In this document: positions 11,970 to 23,844 of the stretch, in pieces
How positions within the stretch are numbered: position 1 is the stretch's first letter
Layout: every line of letters starts with the position of its first letter
Origin: Siphonodentalium dalli
Taxonomy: Eukaryota > Mollusca > Scaphopoda > Gadilida > Siphonodentaliidae
NCBI GenBank assembly: GCA_032622095.1
Contig: CP136069.1
Coordinates: 18,737,326 to 18,801,325, forward strand
Direction of reading: 5' to 3'
DNA: 64,000 bases
The notes under the pieces: generated by a model
What the model was told of the DNA's origin: nothing
Database searches by the model: none
Seen by the model: only the letters and a program-made list of their open reading frames with translations
Program-made: the position numbers and the translations under genes

Positions 11970-12468
11970 CATTGTGGTTGTATTCATTTTCTGGGTCAGA
12001 AGATTTGCCTATGGGATATTACTGAAGGCAGACCATTGCACTGTACTAGAAATTGATGGCCCATAACATGAGTGTGGTGTTGAAAATATTTTCCAATGAA
12101 TCCATATCTAATTTAATAATAAAACTATTTTGATACTGTTGTATAGTCTTCCAGTTTACCGCTGACATGATTCAGAAATAGGATTTGGAAGAATAACGAA
12201 GCTTTTAATTCATGAGAGCTGAAATCTTTGAATTAGATGACTAACAGATGTGCAATGAGTTATAACAGAGAACTGATTTAAGATTCTGATGAACCTCATG
12301 TTCTGTATTTATTAAACACCCTGTTTTTGATTAGTCCAGTACTTGAATATGAACTGGTTTGAAATATATATGAAAATCACGTTTGATTTTGTTTTTGATG
12401 AAATGTCACCTAATAATAAACGAAAATTTTAGATTGATGCCTCGCATATATAAGTGAATAGAGTAATG
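11970..12468. other. No gene seen
   Basis: AT-rich, non-repetitive. Confidence 0.6.
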
Positions 12469-12674
12469 CCCGAAGTATATGACCCTTTAACCACAGCAGA
12501 ATTAATGATAATTTTTCAGGATATAGTTGGAAATATGGCTTGTTGCCATTCATTGGAAAGCTCTCACCGAGAGCTTTCGATGAATGGCATTAACCCATAT
12601 TTCCGACTAAATCCTGAATAATTTCCCATAATTCTGCTGTGGTTTAGGGGTAGATTATTTATGACATTACTGTA
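12469..12674. mobile_element. Family A MITE, diverged
   Basis: Both arms are recognisable with many substitutions, so this is an older copy. It abuts a P2 fragment at its right. Confidence 0.85.
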
Positions 12675-12687
12675 CATTGACCTAACA

Positions 12688-12839
12688 TTGGCCTAAAAAT
12701 ATTTACCTTGTCCTTGTAAGCCAGTGCATTCTCTTACATATGCAAGGCTCGAGATCCTTATGGGAGACTCACATATATAAGCAAATGCACTGGCACATGA
12801 TCTTTAATGCTGCATCATGATAGGATTAAACAACATGGG
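12688..12839. mobile_element. P2 MITE, right half
   Basis: Contains GGCCTAAAAATATTTACCTT, one hairpin (12722-12795) and the end TTTAATGCTGCATCATGATAGG with TTAA. Confidence 0.75.
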
Positions 12840-13361
12840 GGAGAAGTGGATTCAACGGCCGTGATTCCATTGAAAAAAAATAAGTTTTACTCAAATAGAT
12901 TTGGAATTAATTCTAATACTCCAGTTCGAAAACATCATGCTGGGTTCCGATAGCATTGCATTACAGCAGTATTATTCAAGTATCACGCCAATATAAACAC
13001 CACGATTTCCATCAATACCGATTTCTTCAATTTGAAGTGAAGCGCCGAAGAGAAATGCGGGATGACAAGTTAATCTGGCGGAGAATTCGGTTGCTCAGAC
13101 GATCAGTTTTCCATTTACGTCACTGAGGCAAATTCACAATTAGCCGAGTGCCATCTATAATACAGTTATTGATTCAGAACGTGTTGATTCCGTTTCTTTG
13201 GAGGTACAGACTTCCATGGTCAGATCAGACCTGATTTAGCCAGTAAATTGAGTTAGATTGCCCGAGGGCCAGAAGTTTCACAAACCAAGTATATCATTAG
13301 TCAATGTTTCGGGGATATATCAATACGATGGAGTAGTATATGTCTGAACAGACACCGTGAT
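12840..13361. other. No gene seen
   Basis: Unique, somewhat less AT-rich around 13030-13150. No exon with paired splice sites found. Confidence 0.5.
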
Positions 13362-13369
13362 ATACTGAT

Positions 13370-13720
13370 CAAGCCTGAGTTTAGTGTGTCTGGCAATTTC
13401 AGAATGAGGTCCCACATAGCGGGCTAAAATCACTAAATTCACCCTCTGGGGACGTCATTCTGCTTAGGCCTCATCTTCTCTGAAAAATTTCTTTATTACC
13501 AAATTGGCAGATGACACATTGCATAAAAGAGGTTCCCAATGGGTGTACATCATATTCACTTTTTGGGAACCTCAATCCCAGTAGCAGTTGAGGCCAAAGC
13601 AGAATGAGGTCTCCAGAGGGTGAATTTAGTGATGCTAGCCTGCTATGCGGGATAGCGTCACTACATTCACCCTCTGGTGACCTCATTCTGCAAATGACAG
13701 GCACACTAAACTCAGGCTTG
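13370..13720. mobile_element. Family E MITE with 8-bp target duplication
   Basis: Ends CAAGCCTGAGTTTAG / CTAAACTCAGGCTTG, flanked by ATACTGAT at 13362-13369 and 13721-13728. Confidence 0.95.
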
Positions 13721-13867
13721 ATACTGATAACAGATATAAAAGCTTTTGATTGGAAGAAAATCACAGGACGATGAGTTACGAGGACGAGTATTATGTAAAA
13801 CAGAAGCAAATGAGCTCTCTAGTCTAGACAATAGAAGCTGAGTCATGTGGATCTGGCCTGAGTATAT

Positions 13868-14150
13868 GGTGCTGGATATTTGCAGAATGAGGTCCCCAGA
13901 GGGTGGATTTAGTGATGTTACCCCTCACAGCGGGCTAGCATAACTAAATTCACCCTCTGGGGACCTCATTCTTAGGCCTCATCTTCTCTGGAAAGTATCT
14001 TTATTATCAAAGTATTAAATGAGTTTTTTACTTTCTTAATAAAGTATTTTTTTTTATTTTTAGTTTCTCTATATCCCCAAGTTGGCACTGACTACACATT
14101 GCATAATCGAGGTGCCCAATGGGTGCACATCACAATATTCACCATCTAAA
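13868..14150. mobile_element. Family E MITE, right part missing
   Basis: Left hairpin and centre to CACAATATTCACCATC; a family A element begins 11 bp later. Confidence 0.83.
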
Positions 14151-14160
14151 AGTCATGATA

Positions 14161-14325
14161 TACAGTAATGCCCATTGTATAATGACGCTTTAACCACAGT
14201 AGAATTATGGGAAATTTGTCAGGATTTAGTTGGAAATATGGCCTGTTGCTATTGATCGGAAAGCTCTCATATTTCCCATAATTCTGTTGTGATTTAGGGG
14301 TCGATTATTTAGGACATTACTCTAT
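14161..14325. mobile_element. Family A MITE, internally deleted
   Basis: The left arm is intact to AAAGCTCTC, then jumps into the outer part of the right arm. The right end reads CATTACTCTA. Confidence 0.85.
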
Positions 14326-15190
14326 AAGCTGATCATTTGTTACAACAATAAAACCCACTCTCATTAGATTTTACAGCAGAATCGTACATTCTACGAATCA
14401 ATAAATAATCAGACCTAATAAGGATAAGGCTAAAACCCCAGGAAATCTGACGAAAAGGATCAGCGTTTTATATTCCCAATGAGAATAAAATCTCCCGATC
14501 AACTGCAAAGCCACGTCCAGCAACAATATCCTACTCTGACCCACTAACCCGAAACCGATAGGCGTGATTATGCCCGAACAAAAGCCTTATATGTCAGCTG
14601 ACCAACACACAATGAAAGCAATTAATTTAGTGTGGCCATTGGCACTAAACTATGAGTGGGGGACTCTTTGAAATGAAAACCAAACAAGGGAGATAATTTA
14701 GAGAGAAACACAAGCAGTCTATGTTAACAATGGAGCAATATGTGCTAACAATGGAGTAATAAGCCATAACTTTCCATGTGGCTATGTGTAGCTTTAATTA
14801 ATTGGGGCTTTTTAGCTCCAGTGGTCTTTTGACCTTGGTGGCCCTGGGCTGTATAACTAATGAAGCATAGGGAGACTATATCGGAGAAATCCATTTGTTA
14901 AATCAAAATTTCGCCAATGAGCAATATGGGAAAGCAAAGAGTAATTTACTAATGGTTTTCACCATTGTTCATTGGAAGCATTTTAGGTCACATGATTCTG
15001 TCTACAATATGCCATGGAAATGCATTGAAGATTCTCAGAAGGCTAACACAATAATTTATTTGATTTGGTTCTAACAATAATTAAATTTTCATCTCTATGG
15101 TAACAGAAATTGGAATTAGGTTAATTTCAAGTGGGGGGTCAATCACCAAGTTCTATTTTAAATGGAGATTTCCATGTTAATGGAAGTACA
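14326..15190. other. No gene seen
   Basis: Unique sequence, no repeats or coding signal. Confidence 0.6.
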
Positions 15191-15406
15191 TACAGTAATG
15201 CCCTAAGTAATTGACCCCTTAACCACAGCAGAATTATGGGTAACTTTTCAGGATTTAGTCGGAAATATGGCTTGTTGCCATTCATCGGAAAGCTCTCCCC
15301 GAGAGCTTTCCGATGAATGGCAACAAGCCATATTAACTAAATCCTGAAAAGTTACCCTCACAATTCTGCTGCGGTTAAGGGGTCAATTACTTAGGGCATT
15401 ACTGTA
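15191..15406. mobile_element. Family A MITE, full length
   Basis: Close to consensus on both arms; the centre reads CTCTCCCCGAGAG. Confidence 0.92.
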
Positions 15407-15898
15407 TAATGGCGTTAAATTTTCAAAATGTTTATTTACAAACAAAATTAATTAAATAAATAAAAAAAAACACAAAATATCTAAAATAACCTCACTATGT
15501 GCTTATTTCAGAATCAGATAGGTTGAATATGAACCTGTGTGAATATCTAGGTTATATATGTGCGAAGCACACACAAGTGCAGTAGGCACATAACGCACAA
15601 AGGGGCCCCTCCAATGCTGAATAAAGGCTCCCAAAGGGAGCCTGTATCAGCTAGTAATAGTTATTTATCTGGGGTTGGGTTTTGGACATGTTTCATTAGC
15701 ATGTTTCAGAATTTATATTTTTCAATTTTATCCTGATTTTGTTAAAAGGTCATGAGTTGTAACTCCCCATACCCCCCCCCCCCCTCCCATAAGCAAGTAC
15801 ATTCTCAAAAATAAATTTAAAACGATAGTATATAATTCACAACAATCATCTGTTAATTAGTTCAACAAAGGCCGTCTGAACATTCTCCTACATTGAAC

Positions 15899-16110
15899 TA
15901 CAGTAAAGCCCTAATTAATCGACCCCTTAACCACAGCAGAATTATGGGTAACTTTTCAGGATTTATTTGGAAATATGGCTTGTTGCCATTCATTGGAAAG
16001 CTCTCCCCCGAGAGCTTTCAGATGAATGGCAACAAGCCATATTTCCGACTAAATCCTGAAAAGTTACCCATAATTATAACTATTACTTAGGGCATTAGGG
16101 CATTACTGTA
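15899..16110. mobile_element. Family A MITE, right arm damaged
   Basis: The outer right arm is partly deleted and carries a GGCATTAG repeat before the terminal CATTACTGTA. Confidence 0.88.
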
Positions 16111-16838
16111 CACTGAACTACACGTTAGAGAGTATTTCATCACAGGGTTAATGATATACCTTCTTAGGTTTCTAATGGACTGCTTCACTTTATTCAAACA
16201 TTCTCTTTATTAAAGGAGACCACTGGTAATATAAATACCTCGTCCTGTTTTATATAAAACACCCCACAGTGAGCATACAACCCTCTAACAAATCGTATTG
16301 CTATTAGTCCACCTATAAACCAGTGTATAAACCACAAAAATTTCCCAGGTGTCAGGTCACCTAAGGTTATCCCCCCTTTGTGACCAAGACGAGTCTGGCT
16401 TCAATCACGCAGTTCAAACAATGCCCCACAGCATCTAGAGTTGACAGGCCGGCTTGTTTGGCTTTACCACATGGGCCATCTGACTCCGGGTGTTCGGTTC
16501 ATTTACGTTTCCTGTTTGTTATTTGGTGCGATATCTCACCTTCCGTTCATAATGCTGAATTAATCTGGCCGGACCCATTTGCATAAACTAGAAAGCTAAA
16601 CAGTTTCCTGTGTCACTAACTGGACCACACTCTCGGGTAAACACGTTAGTCATTTGTTTCTTAGAGTCGGGGACATATCAAGTCACAAATGGGGACAATC
16701 TGACATATGTGGTTATAGACTAAAGTACACCCAATTCCATGTGGCGGTAACATACTAAACTAACAGGTGTGGCAGCTGTCCTAATGGGGCTAAAAATATG
16801 GCCCACAATTCACTTGAGCTACAAATGGGGCAGCCACA
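16111..16838. other. Unique segment, possible regulatory DNA
   Basis: 16380-16620 is less AT-rich and contains the octamer-like ATTTGCAT. No exon or repeat. Regulatory role is a guess. Confidence 0.3.
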
Positions 16839-17097
16839 TTAACCCTTTGAGTGCCAGGTCTGATTTTTGTATCAACCCATATACCCTGTGCCAATGCATT
16901 CTCTTATATATGCGAGTCGACCATAGGTCGCCTCGCATATATAAGAGAAGGCATTGGCTTAACTTTTTTTGTTTTTTTGTTTTTGTTTTTTTTTACAGTT
17001 TTTTTTACAATTTTAATATATTTTATTATATTCTTTAACAGACTTATTGTGTAGGTTTAGGGCCGATGAGATCGGCCCCTGGCACTCAAAGGGTTAA
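16839..17097. mobile_element. P1 MITE (TTAA, CCCTTTGAGTGCC) with hairpin module
   Basis: Defines P1: TTAA flanks, inverted ends CCCTTTGAGTGCCAGG / CCTGGCACTCAAAGGG, then CGATTTTTGTATCAACCCAT on one side and TAGGTTTAGGGCCGAT on the other. One hairpin module (about 16885-16957) lies beside an AT-rich linker. TTAA plus a CCC start is the signature of piggyBac-type elements. No ORF of any transposase. Confidence 0.9.
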
Positions 17098-17147
17098 TGT
17101 ATTTCTAAGTCGAAACAAGGACAACAATATTTAATAACGATCTCAAA

Positions 17148-17640
17148 ATTACATGTGCCAAGCGACCAGCCTAGAGGGCGACCAGCCTAGAGGGCGACCA
17201 GCCTAGAGGGTGACCAGCCTAGAGACTCTAGAGACATCTTCTCCCTATATAGGGCCACTTCTCCCTATTTTTGTCCCAGGGAGAAGTGACTGCTCTCTCA
17301 CATACAGTAATGCTCTAATTAATCGACTCCTTAAACACAGCAGATTATGGGTAACTTTTCAGGATTTAGTCGGAAATATGGCTTGTTGCCATTCATCGGA
17401 AAGCTCTCACTGAGAGCTTTCCTATGAATGGCAACAAGCCATATTTCCGACTAAATCCTGAAAAGTTACCCATAATTCTGCTGTGGTTAAGAAGTTGATA
17501 TCTTAGAGCATTACTGTACATGTGCCCAGGGACCAGCCTAGAGGGCGACTCTGGAGACATCTTCTCCCTAAATAAGGCCACTAGTTTAAGCTTCTCCTTA
17601 TTTTTGTCCGAGGGAGAAGTGACTGCTCTCTCGCATACAA
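17148..17640. repeat. Local duplication around a family A MITE
   Basis: Unit TACATGTGCC...GACCAGCCTAGAGG...GACATCTTCTCCCT...GAGAAGTGACTGCTCTCTC occurs on both sides of the element 17303-17518. GACCAGCCTAGAGGGC is itself repeated four times at 17164-17225. Related blocks lie at 17770-17865 and 25735-25850. Confidence 0.88.
17303..17518. mobile_element. Family A MITE at a duplication junction
   Basis: A full palindrome lies exactly between two direct copies of a GACCAGCCTAGAGG... unit that starts TACATGTGCC (17148 and 17517). Confidence 0.92.
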
Positions 17641-18155
17641 GCCTACATATGTCCCAGCAACATGTGTAAAGTATATTTACTGGTTATAATGGTGTTCTTA
17701 CTCACTATAATGGGTTGCCTGATACACATTGGATCATAGAAGGGTGATGTTGGGGGGTGTAAATTGAATTTCAGTCATTGTTACTTCTCCCTGATAACAG
17801 TCCACTTCTTCCTAATAACCAAACAGGGAGAAGTGACTTCTCTCAATTTTAAACCTCTAGGCCGGTCCCTCCATGTGCACATGTTCCCATATTAGTATGT
17901 TTTTTTGGTCAAGTTTCAAAACAATAGGCCAGAAAAAAAGAAGGAATAAACATGTGACAAAATTATGTGTTGTAAATATCTGTACCAAGTTTTCAGAACA
18001 TGAAGGAAATAAACGTTGGACAATGATGAGTCTACATGCAGACAGACAGATGGTTGGACGGACGTGATGAATTGAGATAGTGGGTATATAACAAACCGAG
18101 TCCTGGAAATTCTATGACTTTCTGGCAAATCACCATATCCCCACTGTTCAATATT
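17641..18155. other. No gene seen
   Basis: Contains a block related to the 17-kb duplication (17770-17865) and otherwise unique sequence. Confidence 0.5.
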
Positions 18156-18311
18156 CTATGGATTTACATTTACATCAAAACTAAATTTAATACTCACATG
18201 ACCATCCAACTGCAGTTGACCATGACAGAAAATTTGGAACTTAGAAAATGCCAAGGACTCAAACTCATTAGCTGTGAAACTGCCTAAGACTGAGTGTGTA
18301 GGAAAGCGAAA
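18156..18311 (-). pseudogene. Coding-like fragment, unidentified
   Basis: A 51-codon open stretch on the minus strand ends at a TAG. It contains the protein-like run ANEFESLAFSKFQIFCHG followed by QLQLDGHVSIKFSFDV. A pyrimidine-rich acceptor (ctttcctacacactcag) lies inside it, and a gtgagt occurs in frame after DGH. It may be an exon, a decayed transposon ORF, or chance. No family recognised. Confidence 0.25.
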
Positions 18312-18340
18312 TCATAGGTATCTGAGAAATCAACCATCTT

Positions 18341-18490
18341 CTAAAATTTAACCACCAAAAACTGCAGACATACCATACTCACATGTGCAATAGATGCCAA
18401 ACAATCATCACATTGGATTTCATATGGGATCTCAAGGGCTTCAAGCATCTCATGTTCAAAGCATAACTCATGGACCACCGACCTATTAAA
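18341..18490 (-). pseudogene. Second coding-like fragment, unidentified
   Basis: This 49-codon stretch on the minus strand lies just 5' of the preceding fragment. It contains VVHELCFEHEMLEALEIPYE and then IQCDDCLASIAH, followed in frame by a strong donor gtgagt. The two fragments share the string CATGTGAGTAT at their 3' sides. Phase does not join them cleanly, so a simple two-exon gene is not supported. Function unknown. Confidence 0.25.
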
Positions 18491-19119
18491 TCATGTCAAG
18501 TCGGCTCGCCAATAAGAGTTTTGAATTCTTTGAATGTTGAAGTGAGACCCAACCAAAAGCTACCTAAGCCGTTGTATTGTAAACAAATTTTCAAAGCGAC
18601 TAGTTCCCAGCAGGAATGCTAGCTTCTTGAGAGCGTTAGCATAATTCAAATTAATTTTGAAATCGAGGACAGGCGACCTCTTCATGGGAGAGGATCAAAA
18701 GCGGTTAGCTGGGGAATATGAAATCGAGATTTCAAAGCAAATCAATACTTTATAAAAGGGGGCTTAGGTTTTATCAATAAAAGTTAATAATTTAATCTTG
18801 ACCCAGTCTGAATCTGTCTGATACAGTTATGATCAAATATCATAAATCTTCTTATTACATGTGATAACCACCAGTTATGACCATGTTCAATGTTTAATTT
18901 TACAAAACTCAGAAACATTGTCAAATGCATCGGTGTTGGACGCAATGAAGGACAATGGAACCAAAACTTCAAGTTCCAGAAAAGGCCATGGTTGGCAGAA
19001 ACTCGCAAGGGGGACCTCAGCTGTCAGATAGGCACTTTTTCCAATGTATATTATGCATTTACACAGGATTAAGACGGGGGGGGGGGCTGAATCCCCTGCA
19101 AGCCACACTGCTAATAATG

Positions 19120-19414
19120 ATTGATTGGGGTTTATTGTCGCTTACAGCAACTAAGGTCATATCATGACATTGTCAATATTAGTGGTGGAGGAAATCCACA
19201 CACTTATGGCTAACCTAACAGTGATTTCAATGGCTGATAAACTCATCGACCATGTGCGGCAAACCACCGGCCATAGGCAAGTAACTGGCAACTCAACCAG
19301 ATAACAATTTTGATTGACAAATTCCATGATGGAAACATGTGGATTTGAACCCTCACTGCCAGCACTGGAGGGCAAGATGGCTTGGAGTTGTACCCCTAAC
19401 CGACAGCCACCTCG
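19120..19414 (-). mobile_element. tRNA-derived SINE with 12-bp target duplication
   Basis: On the minus strand the 5' end carries an A-box-like TGGCTGTCGG and, about 50 bp on, a B-box GGGTTCAAATCC, together a degenerate pol III promoter. The body contains ATGGCCGGTGGTTTG. The 3' end reads GCGACAATAAACCCCAATCA, a type of tail I recall from molluscan SINEs. The element is flanked by the direct repeat CTGCTAATAATG at 19108-19119 and 19415-19426, the expected target-site duplication of LINE-driven retrotransposition. Confidence 0.85.
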
Positions 19415-19426
19415 CTGCTAATAATG

Positions 19427-21244
19427 TAAATCTTCTGTTGAGACACATAATGTAATACACTTTTCAGGGGATTCTTAGGATGTAGGTTTCTTGACGACTC
19501 ATAAAATCAGAGGACCTGGACCCCAACTGTTGCTCAAACAAGACCCAATTTCATGGTAAATATTAAGGTCCCCTGGTCCTTTATTCGCGATGTACTACAT
19601 GTACATTAACTGATCCATGAGCGACCCACTCTTCTAACGATATCCATTATGTTTTCTAGTAACAGTTTGTCGGCGTTTGAATCGAGTTGAAGTACATAGA
19701 AGCCACGAAGGAAATCGTTCCATTTAATCACCAAGGAAACCATAATTACACATATATCTAAGTTACTCAACATCCTATAAACACTAGTGAGCTATCCTAG
19801 ATACCTTTTAAGCTATTAGGAAAAAAATCAATGTTCATAGACAGACCCCAGAGACATACAACGTGTTCTAAGAGACAAATACTTAGTCTCACAATGTCAT
19901 TAAATTTCGTCAATATCGTTCTAAATTCTCACCTCAAAAACGGCGATCAATTCACAAAGAATCCGCTAAAAGGTCACAAGATTCTTATTAAACAGTCCGA
20001 AATATCAAAGAAAGAAATAACGTGTACTTCCCAGTGTACTTTACGGCTGAATAATACAGCCTTTTCTGTGTACTATTTACTATTAGTGAATAGAGTTAGT
20101 GTTTGAATGGCTAACAGTGTCAGTGGCCATGAAGCCGCAGATTAGTCTATTAAACTGGGTGGGTGAGATCAGCGTTAACTACAATACCAGCAAACTCATA
20201 GCTGCTTTTTTTGTTATTGATTGTAAAAACATTTGACTTGCCTCTATCATCAAAGTGTTGTTAAGAGCACGAAAGAGTGAAGTCTCTATTTGTATAATTT
20301 TAAGGTCAGGGATCTCAGATTTTTTCCATGAATTAATGTAACTTATTTGGGCCAGATGGCTATTATTTTTCTCATAATTTTTTAGGGCGATTTATTTTAT
20401 AAATAAAGGCATTCAGCAGAGACTAGATATGTCATTTCCTTGGTAGGCTTCAAAAGAGTCATATCCTCAGAAAATCTAATTTACAGGAGACACACAAAAC
20501 TGTTTATCTCTGAAAATAGCCAATTGCTATCTACCTATACCTTTGCATGATAATAATTTATATCACATAAACTTCCATATTCACATCTCTCCTAGTTGAT
20601 GAGACAAACATGATTTTATGGTTTTATACACTATTTTAACAATAAAAATTATTAATTTTGCCAATCAAGATTCAAGATTCAATAAGATTTATTTCGTATT
20701 CAGTGAAATGACAATTTCACAGGTTTAATTAGTCTTTGTCTCTGATGGATAAGGTGGAAGCACCCTCCGGCCATGCCAGGTGATGCCTCTTTATAACAAT
20801 CCAATCAGAATATATGGTACAAGAAACGGTTCAAAAATAGAACATTCTACATTTTAGAATTAACCGTAAAATTTCACTGGAAAACGTGATACGACATTTT
20901 AGAACCTGCTTTTTCCCCTGAAAAATGGCATGGTTTTCTGCAATAAACAAGAGGGAGAGAAGAGGAGGTTCAAATGGCAATTTAATTGAGTTCAATTCTG
21001 CTTCAAGAACCTCAACATTATGTTAGGTGTGTGCTGGAAAATTGTGAACATCCATTTTGCAAGAATTGATAAAAACCTTTTGGCTGAGATGAGTATAAGT
21101 CTCACTTTTAGTTCATATGGCCATTGCCAAATTCCCAGCTTACCAGCTATCTCTAACACTGTGGCAACTGAAAGTCTGGAATGTTGAATATATCTAAAAG
21201 GGTTAGCATAATCGGCATCTGATGATTCCATTTACATGTACCAG
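19427..21244. other. No gene seen
   Basis: Mostly unique. 20660-20800 (CAAGATTCAAGATTCAATAA, then a GC-richer stretch) may be a retroelement relic. Confidence 0.45.
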
Positions 21245-21968
21245 CAAGCCTGAGTTTAGTGTGCCTGTCATTAGCAGAATGAGGTGCCCAGAGGGTGAAT
21301 TTAGTGATGCTGAAGTAGTCACTCTCACCAAAAAAAGTGCTGAAGGGTACACAGGGTTTGTAATCGGCACGAACACCTTATGAAAGTCTGGCACCCGTTA
21401 GCAGTTTGTTTTCAGTACATTTCAATATTTATTGGAACGTAAACAATTATTCTATAACAGAAATCATGGCAGATACGAAAAGCGAATGTCCTATAGAACA
21501 ACATTTCAAAACCCTTCATCACATTTTGAAAATCCTGTGTACCCTTCAGCACTTTTTTTTGTGAGAGTGATGACCCCTTCAGCTATAGTGATGCTATCCA
21601 ACACAGCAGGCTAGCATCACCAAATTCACCCTCTGGGGACCTCATTCTTCATGACCATGTCTGCTATGGGAGACATACTCAGATTGCAGTTCCCAAATGG
21701 TGAATATTGTGATGTACACCCATTGGGAACCTCAATTATGCAATGTGTCGTCTGCCAATTTGGGGATATAGAGAAACTAAACAAAAAAAAAGAAATAGAA
21801 TCTATTTGAAGACGTTTCCATAGAAATTTGATGATAAAGAAACTCTCCAGATAATATGAGGCAAGCAGAATGAGGTCCACAGAGGGTGAATTTGGTGATG
21901 CTAGCCCACTAAATTCACCCTCTGGGGACCAAATCCTGAAAATGACAGGCACACTAAACTCAGACTTG
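21245..21968. mobile_element. Family E MITE carrying a nested element
   Basis: Ends CAAGCCTGAGTTTAG / CTAAACTCAGACTTG. Flanks TGTACCAG and TGTACATG may be a decayed 8-bp duplication. The left hairpin is split by the element at 21310-21582. Confidence 0.88.
21310..21582. mobile_element. Unnamed TIR element nested in family E
   Basis: Inverted ends CTGAAGTAGTCACTCTCACC... and, on the right, ...GTGAGAGTGATGACCCCTTCAG. Both are followed inward by AGTGCTGAAGGGTACACAGG. About 270 bp, no ORF. Confidence 0.78.
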
Positions 21969-22424
21969 TGTACATGTATAAATATTTGAATCATTTTTAA
22001 CCCAGACTGTTTTATCTATTTTCGGTGACAAGAAATGGAGTTCATGAACCTGTTATTCAGGCTTCAACGGAATACTTTTTGATTGGCTCAGTTTTAATGT
22101 ACTGGCCAGAATCAAATTTAATCACAGATGATATCATCGTTTGACAGGGGGGCCTGAGGTCATGTATCTTCCTTCATTGTACCGGGCAGACAATGTATGA
22201 TTGATTGCATGTAAAACTTCGGTCAGGTGACTGTGTGTCAGTGCTAAACAATGGACACCTGTATGGGGTAGAGGACACATACCACAGGTATATACGGCCA
22301 TGAAACACACCGTCGTAGTAATTAACGATCTATTCAGGGTCTCTGACATACATTTACAACAACATATTTTATTTATAAAATCTAATTTTACATACAAATT
22401 GGATTTTACAATTGGAAATTTGTT

Positions 22425-22519
22425 GGCCTAATAATATTTACCTTCACTTTATATGTCAGTGCATTCTCTTTATATATATATACAAGGCAATATATATGAA
22501 AGGCACTGACACAGGATCT
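22425..22519. mobile_element. P2 MITE fragment
   Basis: Right-half remnant (GGCCTAATAATATTTACCTT, damaged hairpin, CACAGGATCTT) lying directly before a complete P2. Confidence 0.65.
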
Positions 22520-22781
22520 TTAACCCTTGGATAACAGAGCTGCGCTGGCGCAACAATAAATATCCTGTGCCGATGCATTCTCTAATATATGCGAGTCCCC
22601 CATAGGGAGCCTCGCATATATAAGAGAATGCACTGGCTTACAAGGTCAAGTTAAATATTGTTAGGCCAATGTATTGTCTCATATATGCAAGGCTCTCAAT
22701 AGGAGACTCGCATATATAAGAGAATGCATTGGCACAGGGTTTTCGCAAAATTTCAGGAAGCTCCAGTCATGGAAGGGTTAA
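22520..22781. mobile_element. P2 MITE, complete
   Basis: TTAA on both sides. Left end CCCTTGGATAACAGAGCTG, right end GGAAGCTCCAGTCATGGAAGG. Two hairpins at 22555-22635 and 22660-22738. Confidence 0.9.
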
Positions 22782-22803
22782 GTTATTTAAGATTTAATTA
22801 GAA

Positions 22804-23003
22804 TTAACCCTTTCAGTACCAAGTCCGATTTTTTGTATCAACCCATATTTCCTTGATAATTTTTCAAATTTATTGATTATAATAATGTGATACATTGATG
22901 GAAAGAGCTCTAATGTATCACATTATTATAATCAATAAATTTGAAAAATTATCAAGGAAATATGGGTTGATACAAAAATCGGTCTTGGCACTGAAAGGGT
23001 TAA
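22804..23003. mobile_element. P1-type MITE without hairpin module
   Basis: TTAA-flanked, ends CCCTTTCAGTACCAAG / CTTGGCACTGAAAGGG. The interior is a near-perfect palindrome continuing CAACCCATATTTCCTTGATA, with GGAAAGAGCTC near the centre. It shares the outer ~35 bp with the module-bearing P1 copies but lacks the module. Confidence 0.9.
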
Positions 23004-23844
23004 TAGGAAATGAGTATTTATAGATGTGTGATCGGTGTCATCTAATGTCACATCATTGCCATGGTACAAAAAGGTAAAGCTGAGTTTAATCAGATTCCCT
23101 ACAAGTTATAGGAAGCAGACAAATTACTCATTAGCGTCAAAGACAGATCTATAAAGAAGTCTGTCCTGAGGGGTCACACAGCAAATCAGTTCTATTAAAA
23201 GGCGGAGTCCCCTGGGTTTAAAGCAGAAATTGAGTTCTATAAAGATGTCAGTGCCCCCAGGGTTCTCAAAGAAAATCAGTTCTCTAAAATATTAATGTCC
23301 CTGGGGTCTATGTAGAAAATTAGATATATTGAGTAGCGAAGCATCCCTTGGGATAACAATGCTTGGATTTTGTTTGCTACCTTCTTCATATTGAGACTGT
23401 TTTCTTGGTTTTAATTATTTAATACAAAGATTCTGCATAATAGATTGCAGGGAGCAGGAATTACTAATGGGAAGGGGACACAAACTTCATTGGGCACATT
23501 TCCTGACGTAAATGTACTACTGACGTAAATGTACTAAATACCCGCATTTATACAGTACTAGCCAAGACCCTTAATGCCCATGTGGAATTATTGCAAAAAT
23601 TGACACTATGCGAAGACTAGGATGTTACATGTCAAATTGGTTGAAAATTTAAATACATGTAGAATCAAAGGATTATCGCAGCAAGGCACACAAAAGTTGT
23701 TATTTCATTAAGTTAATATTGAAAGAGGTTTCCCATCTGACAGAGAAATTAAAATTACTTAATATATAGATATTCAAGAAAATTAGATTTTCTCAGTGTT
23801 CACTTTATGATATCAATCGATGAAAATAAATTCAAAACAAGAGA
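23004..23844. other. No gene seen
   Basis: Contains three loosely repeated segments with CAGTTCTAT/GTTCTATAAA between 23140 and 23330. Confidence 0.45.
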
